From the NCBI GenBank assembly GCA_021014945.1, contig MU266428.1:1-64000 (forward strand): a stretch of DNA of 64,000 bases, read 5' to 3'. Origin of the DNA: Leucogyrophana mollusca (taxonomy: Eukaryota > Basidiomycota > Agaricomycetes > Boletales). The position numbers were made by a program, and so were the translations under genes. Position 1 is the first letter of the stretch, and each line of letters opens with the position of its first letter. This document shows positions 45,290 to 56,971 of this stretch, piece after piece. The notes beneath the pieces are model-generated. The model was not told the origin of the DNA. It did not search any database and saw nothing but the letters and a program-made list of their open reading frames with translations.

Positions 45290-47270
45290 ATGGCCTCCTT
45301 GTCGGTGCGGCGAGCACTGAAAAGATCCGGGTCGCAAATTTTGACGCGCCAAAGGCGAACGTCGTCCAGAGCTTATAGCTCTGAAAATGTGGAGGATACG
45401 GACGTAGTTATCGTCGGCGGTGGACCAGCCGGGCTCGCGCTCGCGAGTGCTTTGAGTGAGTCTCTTCCTCCTACAATTGGTATCCCAGCTGACAGTTGTC
45501 CGGACGGACAGCTTCGCATAAAATTGTGTGTGACTCTCTCAAGGTAACGTTGGTTGAGGCAGGCGATTTGTCCAAAGTGCAAGACTGGAGTCTCGAACCC
45601 AATGTGTTCTCCAACCGCGTCAGTTCGATCACGAATTCATCCCGGGCCTTCCTGGAGGGTACGTGGCTCCGTGGCACAACGTTTATTATTGAAGTGAACA
45701 CGCTCGATAGGCATTGGAGTGTGGGACTACGTCGATGAAGCCCGCACCACTCCCATACAACAGATGCAGGTACAGAATGGTCGATATCTTCTAATTCATC
45801 ATGCTGAACCTTCGAGTAGGTATGGGATGGTGTCTCGGATGCTCGAATTACGTTCGATGCCTCGGACATCCCACTGGGTAGCTCCAATGTGCCAGAATGC
45901 AGTCACATGGCACAGATGACCGAGAACCTCAACCTCCAACGTGCACTCCTTCGACGCTTATCAACAATTCAAGGTTTAAAGTTGCTCCAGCGCGTAAAAG
46001 TAGACTTAATTCAACGCGAGAACAGAGAGAGTGGCACAGGCTGGCCTCTCGTCCACCTATCTGACGGCTCGGTTCTTCGAACGAGGCTACTGGTAGGCTT
46101 TCCTCGAAAGCCAACCTCACTAACTGACCCATGTGTAGGTCGGTGCCGATGGCTTTAACTCACCAGTGCGCTCCTACGCCGGCATATCATCTTATGGATG
46201 GTCATACGACACCCAAGCCATAGTGGCCACTCTAAACCACTTCGAACGCAGCCCTTTCCAAGCGCCCAACAACACCGCATATCAGCGATTCCTCCCCACT
46301 GGTCCCATCGCCTTTCTTCCGCTTTCTCCGACCGTATCTTCTCTTGTATGGTCTACGAAGCCGCCGCTCGCGGCCATCCTCAGCAAGTCTGAACCAGGTG
46401 TTCTTGAATGCATGATCAACGCGGTTTTCCGGCTCCCCGAGATCTCAGTGCGGTATTTACATCAGCGTATCCTTGATTCGGGGAGTGGTATGTCCAAGGA
46501 ACAAATACAGGAGGAGATTGCGTGGAGGGAGCGATCGGATAGTATACCAAGCCATTCCGCTTACGCCTCTGCGTCCAAGAGTGCGTCGGAGGGTGGTATA
46601 CCACCGAGTGACGCGGAAGCTATTCCGTCGCTGGTCACGTCTATACAGGCTGGTACTGTCGCCAGTTTCCCTCTTCGATTCAACCACGCCGACTCCTACA
46701 TCGGCGAGGGCGCAGGTAGCCGAACCGTGCTTATTGGTGATGCCGCACACACAGTTCACCCTCTCGCAGGCCAGGGCCTTAACCTTGGTCTGGGTGATGT
46801 CGAAGCACTGACACGGTGTATCATCCGTGCACTTGGACAGGGCGCCGACATTGGTATGTGTTTCGATCATTCCACTTTAGTACGCCCATTCAAGCGCACG
46901 TACTTCTATAGGCTCATACACAGCACTCATCCCCTACGCTCGCGAGCGTTACTTTGAGAACCACAAAGTGATGGCAGCAGTGGACAAATTACACAAGCTT
47001 TATTCCTCAACTGCGGCTCCTGTTGTATGGGCCCGCTCTGTGGGGGTTGAAGTCCTGAATGAGCTTGATTCAGTAAAGGCTGCACTGATGATGAATGCTG
47101 GGGCTTATGGACACACGGGAGGGAATAACGGGTCTGGCTGGAATGTTTTGGCGAGGGGGGTCGAGGTGCTGGCCGGAACTGCTAGTGCTGGAAAGATGTT
47201 AGGGGCTGGTCTGAGTGGGGTCATAGGGCAGGGTTTACAAACACTTCTCAAAAGTGGCGGTCAACGGTAA
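45290..47270 (+). CDS. coq6: Ubiquinone biosynthesis monooxygenase Coq6
   Basis: Flavin hydroxylase acting in C5 hydroxylation of the coenzyme Q ring at the mitochondrial inner membrane. The start MASLSVRRALKRSGSQILTR is basic and Ser-rich, fitting a mitochondrial presequence. FAD motifs are VVIVGGGPAGLALASAL, then VGADGFNSPVRSYAGIS and GDAAHTVHPLAGQGLNLGLG. Exon joining is supported by SHKIVCDSLKVTLVEAG, IGVWDYVDEARTTPIQQMQ with VWDGVSDARITF, and MAQMTENLNLQRALLRRL. A Ser-rich insert near 46560-46620 is unlike yeast Coq6. The protein ends LLKSGGQR. Confidence 0.93.
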
Positions 47271-48082
47271 CGCATCCTGAAGGCCTGACCCTTGGACTAA
47301 TAGCCCACCAGTTTCCTACCATACGGGCATGTTATCATTAGTCATTCCCCCGGTACAGTGTCCGTTGTCCTCGCCCATACTCGAATTCGGACTGCCGTAC
47401 GCTTGGAGGCACTGTCCCTGTTGGCAGTCTCTCACCAAATGTGTCAGTGGTTTGCAAATCAATATAGAGGTGCCAAATATTTAAGCATAGAGCGGACGTG
47501 AAATCCGAGCGACGTGCCAGCTGATGCCGATGCTGACCGTCCCGGATTAATATTGCATTTCAGGGAGCTTCCGATACCCAACGGATACCATTTGTTCCAA
47601 GCGTTCTGTCACCTCGTAGTTTGATTTGCTCATTCTGTACTAGCCGAGTGCAAACGGTATATCCAATTTGCCTCAGCGTGACAAGCGAGTCGAAACTGGG
47701 AGATACATCTGTGGGTACAGTCACCGAGTAACTTGTTCTTTACATAGGTGGCTGTGGTATAGCGAAGTGGTATTTGTCCCTGTGTTATCTCGAAGCCTTT
47801 GCCAAACAAAGATACACAACTTGCCGCGCCCACTACCGCATTCCCAAAAAGGGAATAAACATTTATGCTAACCTTCCACCACTCTGGCCTTTTGGCTTAG
47901 ATTAAGTGTAGTACATCTATCGCTAAACCAAGCCCAGATGCAATCGATCACTGGGCAGCAAACCGTAAAATGCCTTCAAGAGTACAAATGGGGTGTTCGC
48001 GGTGCTGGAAGCAAACTTCCTTCTTAAACTATATAGACATACATTTTATCCAAGCACTGTTACCTCTTCTAGGTCCCCTCCC
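47271..48082. other. Convergent intergenic region
   Basis: 812 bp lie between two gene ends. No gene or RNA was recognised. Confidence 0.45.
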
Positions 48083-50260
48083 TCAGTGGTGGAACAGGCG
48101 AAGAGACGTGTGCGCAAACACCATCTCATGCTCGTCAGCAGCCTTGATGCACTCCTCGTCCATCACGCTACCGCTGGGCGCTGCCAAGTATCGCACTCCG
48201 CTCTTCCTCGCCCTGTGCACATTGTCCGCGAACGGGAAGAACGCGTCGCTCGAGCACGCGACCCCATCAAGCTTCGCGGCCCACTCCTTCCTCTCCTGCT
48301 CCCCAAGTGGTGCCGGAATCTCCTCAAACTGTCCCTCCCACTGTGCCTTCTCTCCGCCCTCCAGCACCTCTCCACCTACAAACAAATCAATTGCGTTTGC
48401 CTTCTCGGCCCGCTTGACCCCCTTTTTGAACGGGAGGGCAAGGACACGCGGATGGTGTCGGAGCCACCAGATGTCTGCTTTTCCCCCTGCAAGCCGGGTG
48501 CAGTGGATGCGAGATTGCTGGCCTGCGCCTAGACCAACGATCGCACCGTTCTTGGCGTAGGCGACGCTGTTGGATTGAGTGTATTTAAGAGCAAGAGTGG
48601 CGACGATAAGGTCTGTGACGGCCTGACTTGGAAGCTAACGCAGTAGCATTGATTAGTTGTCGTGGTGGCGGATGGATGGATGGAGACACACCTCCTTGTT
48701 CTTGGTAACAATGTTTGCGAACAGACTCGGGTCGATCTTAGCATCGTTTCTTCGCTGCTGGAGATGAATCCCATAAACCTGGCGAGTTTCCACTTCCGGA
48801 GGAGAGTACGAGGGGTCCATCTGGGGCCCTTGATCAGCTATGATCGAAGTAAATTGAACCAGTTTTGCAATACCTCGAGTACACAGTACTTTCCGGCCTT
48901 CTTCTTTTTGAGGACATCAAGAGCCTCTGGGGTGTATCCCGGGGCAATGATACCGTCCGAGACTTCTCGCGAGATGATGCGTGCCGTCGCAAGATCGCAA
49001 GGTGCAGACAGAGCGATGAAATCGCCGAAGGACGACATGCGGTCGGCGCCTCAAAAATGAGAGGGTAAGACAGCGATGACTATAACAAACCACTACTACA
49101 TACCACGAGCTCGCGCATAAGCGCAAGCCAAAGGCGTCAGGGGCTCTTTCAGATCCTCGACGCCGTAGACTTGCTTTTCGGTCTCATCCAGGGCAAGGCC
49201 AACAGCAGCTCCCGCTGGTGAAACGTGCTTGAAGGAAGCTGCTGCAGGGAGGTTCAAGGCCTCTTGCAGCTCCTTGACAAGAGCGTACGAGTTGAGAGCG
49301 TCCAGGAGGTTGATGTATCCCGGAGAACCACTGAGAACTGTAAATGGCCTTTGAGTTGAGGAAATAAACACAAGTAAAATGAGATATTGCCTTTGAATGG
49401 CAGCGCTCCCTCTGTAACAAAGGTCTGTGCAGGTTTTTGGTGAGGGTTTGCGCCATATCGCAGCACCATCCTCTGCACGGGCACAGCAGGGTTTTCTTGC
49501 TCTGCAGAAGCATACTGCTCCCTAAAGTACCCGCTAATAGCTTCGTCATACTTCGCGGTCATTTCAAAGGCTTTCAGAGCAAGCTTGCTCCTGATATTTT
49601 GACCAACGTCTCCTTGACCGTCCTTCCATGCCTGGAGGAACTCGGTATAATCTGCGGGATCGGAGAGCACAGAGACGCGCTCGTGATTCTTCGCCGCAGC
49701 GCGGAGGAGAGTTACACCTCCGATGTCGACCTCCTCCACCGCATCTGCGAGGGTGCATCCTGGCTTGGAGATGGTCGAGGTGAAAGGGTAGAGATTGCAC
49801 ACGACGATCGAAATGGGGGAGATCGACTGGGCTTTCAGATCCTGTTCGTCAGATGGAATAGAGCGTGCAAGGATGCCTTGATGGGTTTTCGTCGATCAGA
49901 GATATCGGTAACCAAAGAAAAAGACGCGTACCGCCGTGGACCGCAGGGTGGAGGGTTTTTACCCTGCCTCCCAGCATCTCAGGAGCTTTAGTGATATCAG
50001 AGACATCTCTGATAACTGAATAAGCCTGCATATCGGACACTAGCATGCTTAGCACATACTCGATGGGTATTCCAGCCTCCCTGATTTTTTTCGCAGTGCC
50101 TCCCGAGCCTAAGAGGCGCACTCCTGCTCCGCTGAGACCCCTCGCCAGATCGAGAAGATCGGATTTGTCGTATACCGACAGCAGTGCTTTAGTAATAGGA
50201 CTGCCCGTTAATCATGGACAACGATCGTCGACGGTTTCTCGTACCAATTGGCTGGGACAT
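48083..50260 (-). CDS. ade16: Bifunctional AICAR formyltransferase / IMP cyclohydrolase
   Basis: Carries out the last two steps of purine synthesis. The first coding exon is 16 nt (MSQPI, 50245-50260) and joins [23 protein letters not shown] cyclohydrolase motifs follow: [38 protein letters not shown] and [11 protein letters not shown] with [20 protein letters not shown]. The formyltransferase half has [14 protein letters not shown] and [19 protein letters not shown], in which Lys-His is the catalytic pair. It ends [20 protein letters not shown], then [14 protein letters not shown]. The start is a model: the only in-frame way into ALLSVYDK is through an intron ending ctaaag. Family certain; first exon likely. 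Confidence 0.93.
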
Positions 50261-50499
50261 GGTGATAAGGTGTAAAGCAGGAGCACTCAATCTTGATCGG
50301 GTCACCAGAAATTTTATTATCTTATCTTATCAGCTGAGGTCATTCGGACTGCCTGAGCAGCGAGCTTGGATGCTTGAGGAACTCATTCGTGATTGTCTCT
50401 TAAAAGGATTAAAAGAATAGAATCACTAATGGTGGAGAGAATGCGTTTCTTTCCTTCACGATCAAGTGCTACCGTGAATCCAATCACAAACATATCAGG

Positions 50500-51723
50500 C
50501 TACAGATCTCCTCTGCGGATCCAAAACTCGACATCGATACCGCTCAGAGCCCACGACGGGACAGCGACCTTCTTCAGATATTATAAATCTGATGTTTTTT
50601 TGATTATAGATGAATAGAAATTACCTTCGCCGGGGGCCACCATATATTTCGGCAAAGTTGATTACATCTTCACTCCCAGGAGCTCCAGTTGACGATGCAC
50701 CAGTAGCAGTGCTTGAAGATGGAGCGCTGTGTGTGGCGGAAGACTGCAATGATTCGTTTAGCACCGCACGAATACATAATAAGAGCAAAATGACGCACGA
50801 TTACAGCTGAGCTCGAACTGGGGGAGATTCCTACACCAGTCGCTGAGCTAAAAGACTAGCAAGTAGAGGTCCGTTAGCTAGCGTGTACCGGACCATAAGA
50901 AGCATCAAACCTACTATTACAGTTGAGCTCGAGCTTGGGATAACGCCGGTGCCAGTTGCATTACCCATGGAGCCGGACTGGAAAAAGCAGACCATCAGCC
51001 ACTACACGCACAACAAGCTCGATCAAACTCACGGATACAACCGTACTCGAGCTGGCCGAGGACTTTATTGTGGTCACCGTGCTGGGTGCAGACGACAGAG
51101 TCATCGAGCCAGTGGCTGCGCGAGTGGTGTTCGAGGTCATGCCAGTCTGCGAACAAGTCACGTCAGGTCAGCTAAAAACTCCTAACTCGCGAATAGGTGA
51201 GACGAAGTCAACAATACGTACACCAGTAGCCCCAGACGCTGAGCCAGTAACCGTGACAGTCACCGTTACGGGAGGTGGGTACTCCCCGGTGGAATTCCAG
51301 TGTCCATGAGTACCGTTGTGGTAGTGGTGCCTGTATCCACCACCGTGGCTGTGGTTGGTCGAGTTCGCATGCCCGGTGTTGGTCGTGTTACTTGAAGGGG
51401 GAGCTGTGCCTGAACCTGTTGAGTTCGACGAGCCGCCCGATGAATGGGTGCCATTCATTGGAGGAGCCAGAGACGTCCCATTCGCGGGGGGCATTGTGGA
51501 GTTGCCTGTCATTGGGGGAGGCAGCAATGTCCCATTCGAAGGAGGCAAGGTGGAATCTAATGTATGGCAGATCGCGATCAGAAACCGGGAAGGCAAAGGT
51601 GGACCACAGGCACTCACTCCGCGCGACGAGGCCGCCGCCAATGAAGGCTGGGCGTGGAAGGGCGACGGCACTACCGGCAAGGGAAACAGCTGCGAGGGGG
51701 AGGAGGACCGAGGGGAACAACAT
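50500..51723 (-). CDS. Secreted Ser/Thr-rich, heavily N-glycosylated protein
   Basis: Seven exons were modelled: 51618-51723, 51222-51556, 51033-51146, 50921-50977, 50805-50855, 50666-50743 and 50500-50568. They total 269 residues. The start MLFPSVLLPLAAVSLAGSAV is a good signal peptide, with likely cleavage after AVA. Exon 2 is Gly/Pro/Asn/His-rich (HGGGYRHHYHNGTHGHW) and ends in VT repeats. I count 13 N-x-S/T sequons. All exons after the second are multiples of three in phase 0. Exons 4 and 5 resemble each other (ATGTGVIPSSSST and ATGVGISPSSSSA). No family was recognised. It may be a wall or surface protein, but no GPI signal is seen. Exon 7 (VAVPSWALSGIDVEFWIRRG) is the least certain. A copper or zinc role for the His run is only speculation. 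Confidence 0.55.
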
Positions 51724-52643
51724 GTTTATCAATTCGTAAGTTGTGGAGATGAAAGTGCGCTGCACAGAGAAGTAGTGTAAAGGAATGTAACCTGGTTCAA
51801 AGACGGACAAGTCGATACCAGATCGACTGAGAAATGCGAAAGGAAGAAAGAGACGCGGTGAGTATCCTAGGGCAGAAGGACGCTGGAGGACCTTAGTTCA
51901 TGAGTGTCGACCTTTATAGATTGTATGCCGGATGTTGTAGCATCGCCTTCCATCTCCGTATAGCAAGGATACGAAACGAGGTGGGGCGGAATGTTTGATC
52001 CCACTAATTGAGCTGATGAAACGCATCGAAGGTTGGAAGGGCGAATGGACAGATGGGTGTTACATAACGTACTTTGATCACAATGGATGATGAGCGCTCG
52101 CTATACGGAGGCAGTCCACTAAGGCTACCCTGACGTGAGACACTGCAACAAGTGACCCCGCTGTATGCGTGGTCGTCCAGTCAAGCAGTATTACCTTCTG
52201 TGAACCACTTTCTGCGTGCCATTTCCAGGATGAGCTTTGGTGTCTAAGACAGTCCAGTCAACTGATCAGTGTCCCCAGCTAAATCTTCACGTAGTGGCGC
52301 TAAGGAGGTAGGAGATTACACGAGTTAATAGTGGTCCTCGCCAAATCAAGGTCGCTTGACGACATGGCAGAGCTAGAGCGGCCAGTAGAACTGGGAGGCT
52401 GGGTTTCCGCAGTATAGCTAATCTTAAGCGACGGTGACGAGGCAGTCCTAGCGCTGAGAAAAGAGACTTATAACTTGGATGGTGCCTTCCAGCATCAAAA
52501 ACGTGGAGTCTTAATTGCGACTACGATGTCCTATTTATTTTCGTCGAATGTTGAGCTGGACTGGAAAGATGAGATTCCTTGCTGGCGGCTCACACAAATT
52601 TGAGGAACGGCGCACCTTCTCAGTTATTTAAAATGCATTACTA
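51724..52643. other. Intergenic, upstream of the secreted protein gene
   Basis: 920 bp hold no supported coding sequence. The next gene to the right (Hgh1) ends at 52644 on the same strand. Confidence 0.45.
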
Positions 52644-54305
52644 TCACACTTCTTCGATCTTGTTATCCTCGTCGTCTTCATCCTCTGCAATAGCAGTCTG
52701 TATCTTCCCGTTATCATCGCCCTCAGTTGCAGGGGCTTCATCACCCTTCAGTAACTGAACGAGACGCTCGATGTGTTCTGAAACCTGTCCAGCCATCATC
52801 AGCCACTCACGTATATATAGGACTTGTAGTATGAGTTCTACCTTATCGACGGTCTCTTCCATGTGTGCACCCCGGACGATTTCGTAGACTCCATTAGCCC
52901 TCAGGTACTCCCGTCCCCATCGAGTTGTACACAGTAGAAGGAGAGTCTCAACGTGGGTCAAGCGCAGGACCGAGTCAACTTCGCGTTTTTTGGTGGAAGG
53001 TAGGAATTGCAAAGCGGATGGCAGTCGCTCTTGCTCCTGATCACTAGGGTCAGAAAAGCCACGATCTCCACGAATCATGGAGCGAACCTCAAGATCCAGC
53101 TCCTCTGGTCCAGCAAGAGGCAGGAGTATGTATGGCAGTGCATCGATTCCGGGTGCGACTACAGTAGAGGGAGGGACCGAGACCGATTCGGTGTCTGGTG
53201 ATAGCAATGCACGGTGAGCCGATGTTTGGAAGGTACAATTCCTGTGGTTTTACTTGTCAGGCTGGTTCAGCCATGGTTCAAAGCAGAGCTTACTTAATCG
53301 TGGAGGCGACACCCCCTCTTCGTATCGTATCCTTGTATTCGGTAAAAGCCACGATCCTTGCGAGTGGATACTCGAGCGCTCCCGCAGACCGAATCTCGTC
53401 TACGTGTCGAGGAGTGACGAAGAAACTGCGGCCGCTCGGAGACTGATGGGTTGTCTTCATTTGCGGATCGCAATGCGATACGGGGAGAATGACGAACCGT
53501 AGTAATGTTGGCGAAGACGCTGGCCAGGAAATGCAACTCCCCCTTGCGCTTCCGATTTACCTTGTCCTCGGATGCATCTGGCAACGCCCCTTGCACAAAA
53601 GCATCAATAAGAAGAGGCAAGGCCAGCACGTCGCGCTCTTCCCCGGAAGGGTATGGAACTGGCGCAGATGATGTCCCTGCCCGAGATTGTGTGGGATAAT
53701 ATGACGTAGAAGAGGCGTCTGAAACGACGGACACGTTCAAGCTCAGCATGGCGGAACATGTCGATGACGATGCGGTAAGATTGGACAGAAGCATGGAAGC
53801 TAGATCGGCAAGGATCGCATCCGGATTCTATACAGCAATTTGAGATTTCTCGTCAAGGACTGACTTTGGAAACTTACCAATATGTAGGAAACCAGAAAGG
53901 TGAGAAATGATGATTCTGTCAAAAAGGGTACCAGTAAAGGCGAGTCTGATAGATTCACCAAAGCTCGGAATGCATCGTGTGCAACGGCCTGGTGAGTCGT
54001 CAAGATCGGCAAGAATATTAGGCCAGGCAAAGTGCTTACGAGCTGATCTCTGCAGAGCAGCTTTAGATCCCGGATGATGTCGGTTTCCTGAGGCTTGTGG
54101 AGGCCCCCACTTTGGAGACCATTGAAGAATAGATTGCGGTGCGGCGAGCCATTTGGGGTCTGACCCAAAAGATTTGACAGGGCTATTTGCCGCACCTGGG
54201 GGTTCTTGTCTCGAAGGAACGGGATAAGCTGGGATTGAGGATTAGCGTTATATTCCCCAGTATAAAATGTGGATGGAAGAGCACCTCTCTCAGTTGTTCC
54301 TCCAT
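52644..54305 (-). CDS. hgh1: Hgh1 (BRP16) armadillo-repeat chaperone
   Basis: The first coding exon is 21 nt (MEEQLRE, 54285-54305), spliced to LIPFLRDKNPQVRQIALSNL. Other conserved blocks are AVAHDAFRALVNLSDSPLLV, HFLASVFANITT with SPSGRSFFVTPRHVDEI, and RLPSALQFLPSTKKREVDSV. Then come LRLTHVETLLLLCTTRWGRE with YLRANGVYEIVRGAH, and HIERLVQLLKGDE. The C-terminus is acidic. Hgh1 helps eEF2 fold with the TRiC chaperonin in yeast. The start was chosen because relatives begin with a similar short MxxELxx segment before LIPFL. Confidence 0.92.
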
Positions 54306-54427
54306 TTATTGACCGAGATGTGTTTCCCACGGGTGATTAACGGAATACGTTGCTTAGCTAATTTAAGGTGCATCCGGGGCTGTGGCACTCGACGCTTCAC
54401 TCCAAAGCTCAAGCTCACAGTCAGTGC
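54306..54427. promoter_or_regulatory. Divergent promoter of hgh1 and spt20
   Basis: Only 122 bp separate the start codons, the shortest divergent spacer in the window. Confidence 0.55.
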
Positions 54428-56128
54428 ATGGCTGGCTACAATCTAACCCGCTCCGCAGATTCAATATTGGACAAGTACAAATCAGCACCCCCGTCCTTTG
54501 CCGTCCACCTTTATCCCGAACATTGGACACTCAACAATGGCCCAAAGTTCTTGTACAATAACCCAGTCGCCGTTAGTCCGCGTTCTCAGCAACCCGGGCT
54601 CCGGAACTGATGTTTGCAATGTTGACAGTCACTATTGGACGATATCCGCGCACACAGAATACCGGTAGACTATATGGAGCTGTTCGACTCTGCCCGTGTA
54701 CCCTTCTATGATGGTATGTGACGCGTATCACAGAAGCAGTGGTAAACATGCCTCATCTTTATGCACCAGGTTGCATGGTCGTGGAGCTCTTAGACTATCG
54801 TCCAAAGAAGCCGAAGGATCCTCCGCTCGAGAAACCCGAAAAAAGTCGTGTAACTCTCAATCCCAATGGGGAGACGCTATGGGCCGACATCTGTCTCATG
54901 AACCAGCGACTCGGTGGTAAATGGACAGACATTGATGCACTAGAAATGGAAGCCCACATATTGGTGCGTGGTGTTCGATCGCCCCGCGACATGCGATTGA
55001 CCTTTTGCAACACCAGCTGAGCACCTCAGCACCCCTGTGTCTCGACCCCGATCCACACCTGACGCGTATTGTCAACCATACTTTAAGGGTATCAACACCA
55101 ACTGTTCCCGTTTCCCTGAAACGCAAGGCCGCCGTTGTCACTGCAGAAGAAGACGAGTCTGAGAAAGCCAGACGTGCAAAGATTATGCAATACATGAACC
55201 CTCGGGTAAACAGACCCCATGTCCCAAGGTAAATCACGCCAGGGTTGATGGTGCGGCTATGTGCACGGGCTGATATTTTACGACTTACAGTTATCGGATA
55301 TTGGATGCTTTACAACGTCATAGGAATCCCCCGACAGAAACGCAGCCACAAACACAACCGGCGACGCAAACGCTTGCGCCACCGACGACGACGACGACGG
55401 CCACAGCTTCTTCCACCCCAGTCCAGACCTTGACTCCCCAACCTCCGGCGTCCCAGTCGCTCCCCACGACTATACCTATACCCTCCCATCAGCCTCTCTC
55501 AAACGTCCCAGATCCTCAACAGGTCACATCACAAGACACAAGGATGCAGGCCAATTCTCATTCCTCGCCACCCGAGGCTCCCCGATCTTCAGTAACACCT
55601 GTCCCCCATCTATCCGCCAATCAGCTGCAGTCCAACGCGATGTCACCTCCGATAGCCTCTAATTCACCTTTGCCATCTTCTAGCTATTCGCCACCACAAT
55701 CTCAGGTTTCGTCAGACACAGCTAAGACTGCTCCTTCGCCTGCCCATCGTGGCTATACCCGTTCTCCTCAGGTCCCCTCTTCCTCCTCCTCTCAACCTCC
55801 ACACTCGTCTCCTCTTGCACCCGGCTCGCAGCTTCCCCAAACCCATTACCATCCTCCAGCCGCATCTTCTCACTTTATCCAGATTGCTCCTAACCACCAG
55901 AAACCTGGAACACCTCAGCTCGTGTATCCAAACCAGCCCACCCCGCCGCCACAGCGAACAAACGCTCAACTAGCGCAGGGGGGCACGCAATTATTACAGG
56001 CTAACCAGCTGGTTATGCAAGCCCATGCTGCGCAAGCTCATGCCCATGCACAGGCACAAGCTCAGGCGCAGGCGCAGGCTCAGGCTCAGGCTCAGGCTCA
56101 GGCACAAGCTCATCAAGCGCACGCACAA

Positions 56129-56169
<41 letters not shown>

Positions 56170-56971
56170 AGCGCAGGCGCAGGCTCAAGCTCAAGCTCAG
56201 GCTCAAGCTCAGGCTCAAGCTCAAGCTCAGGCTCAGGCTCAGGCTCAAGCGCAGGTCCAGGCTCAAGCTCAGGCTCAGGCTCAAGCTCAGGCCCAAGCAC
56301 AAACACAGGCGCAGGCAATGTACCCACAGATACAAGCTCAGATGCAGGCTGCGGCGCGCATGAATCAAGTGCAAGCGCAAGCGCAAGTGCACGCGCAGGC
56401 GCAGGCGCAGGCACAAGCACAAGCACAAGCACAGGCTGGGCGATCAACCCCCCAAGCCTTGCCACGTAGTCCCATGAACGGTGGCAATCAAGGAGCCCCG
56501 CGCAGCAGTCCCATGGCGCCAACCCAGCAACTGGCATCGCGATCCCCCATGCCGAACACCCACCAGCTCCCTCAAATGACTCACCCTACCCAGCACGCTA
56601 ATCCCCCTCAGAACCAATACAACTTCGCCCACTTTCGGCCCATCACACATGCACAAGCATCTCCCCACCCGCAAACACTACAGGTGCATCACCCTCAGAC
56701 CCCCAACAATGCCAGCTCTCAGGGACAGCCCGTGCAAGACCAGTCGCATGGGGCACCTATGATGCCGCAGTATCCGGTGTACAGTTATGCTCCCATGACG
56801 TTTGGGATGCACGGACAGATGCCCGGGCAGCCTGCGTTTGCTTGGAGGCCCCAGAGGGCGATGCCGAACCATGCCAATGGACAGTCACCCGCAATGCAAC
56901 CTGGCAATTTCCCGCAACAGGCGGCAATGCAAGTCGGGAAGACCGCGCAGAGCGGGGTGCCTGGACGGTAG
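54428..56971 (+). CDS. spt20: SAGA complex subunit Spt20
   Basis: Start [20 protein letters not shown] leads to [20 protein letters not shown] and FLYNNPVA. Across short introns follow [60 protein letters not shown] and [20 protein letters not shown]. This is the Spt20 domain that ties SAGA modules together. The last exon begins [14 protein letters not shown] and is then wholly low complexity: Thr/Pro/Gln-rich, a long Gln-Ala repeat (56020-56435) and a Pro/Gln/Met-rich tail. SAGA is a histone acetyltransferase and deubiquitinase co-activator. The Gln-rich tail is common in Spt20, but a pure alternating Gln-Ala tract this long is not something I recall. Confidence 0.92.
56011..56436 (+). repeat. 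Degenerate hexanucleotide repeat coding (Gln-Ala)n in spt20
   Basis: The unit is CAGGCT with variants CAAGCT, CAGGCG, CAAGCG and CAGGCA. It spans about 420 bp with short interruptions (HQAH near 56110-56125, [20 protein letters not shown] near 56300-56360). Long frames are open on both strands because no stop can arise from the unit. Synonymous variation suggests selection keeps the protein pattern, or that the repeat is old. Confidence 0.9.

Noticed and set aside
47271..48082. Possible small gene between coq6 and the AICARFT gene
   Set aside because: Open frames are below 70 codons and unmatched; likely two 3' untranslated regions.
55994..56537. Long antisense frames over the spt20 repeat (144 and 174 codons)
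   Set aside because: They arise because the hexamer repeat contains no stop in those frames. Their products are Leu/Arg or Glu/Pro repeats with no support.
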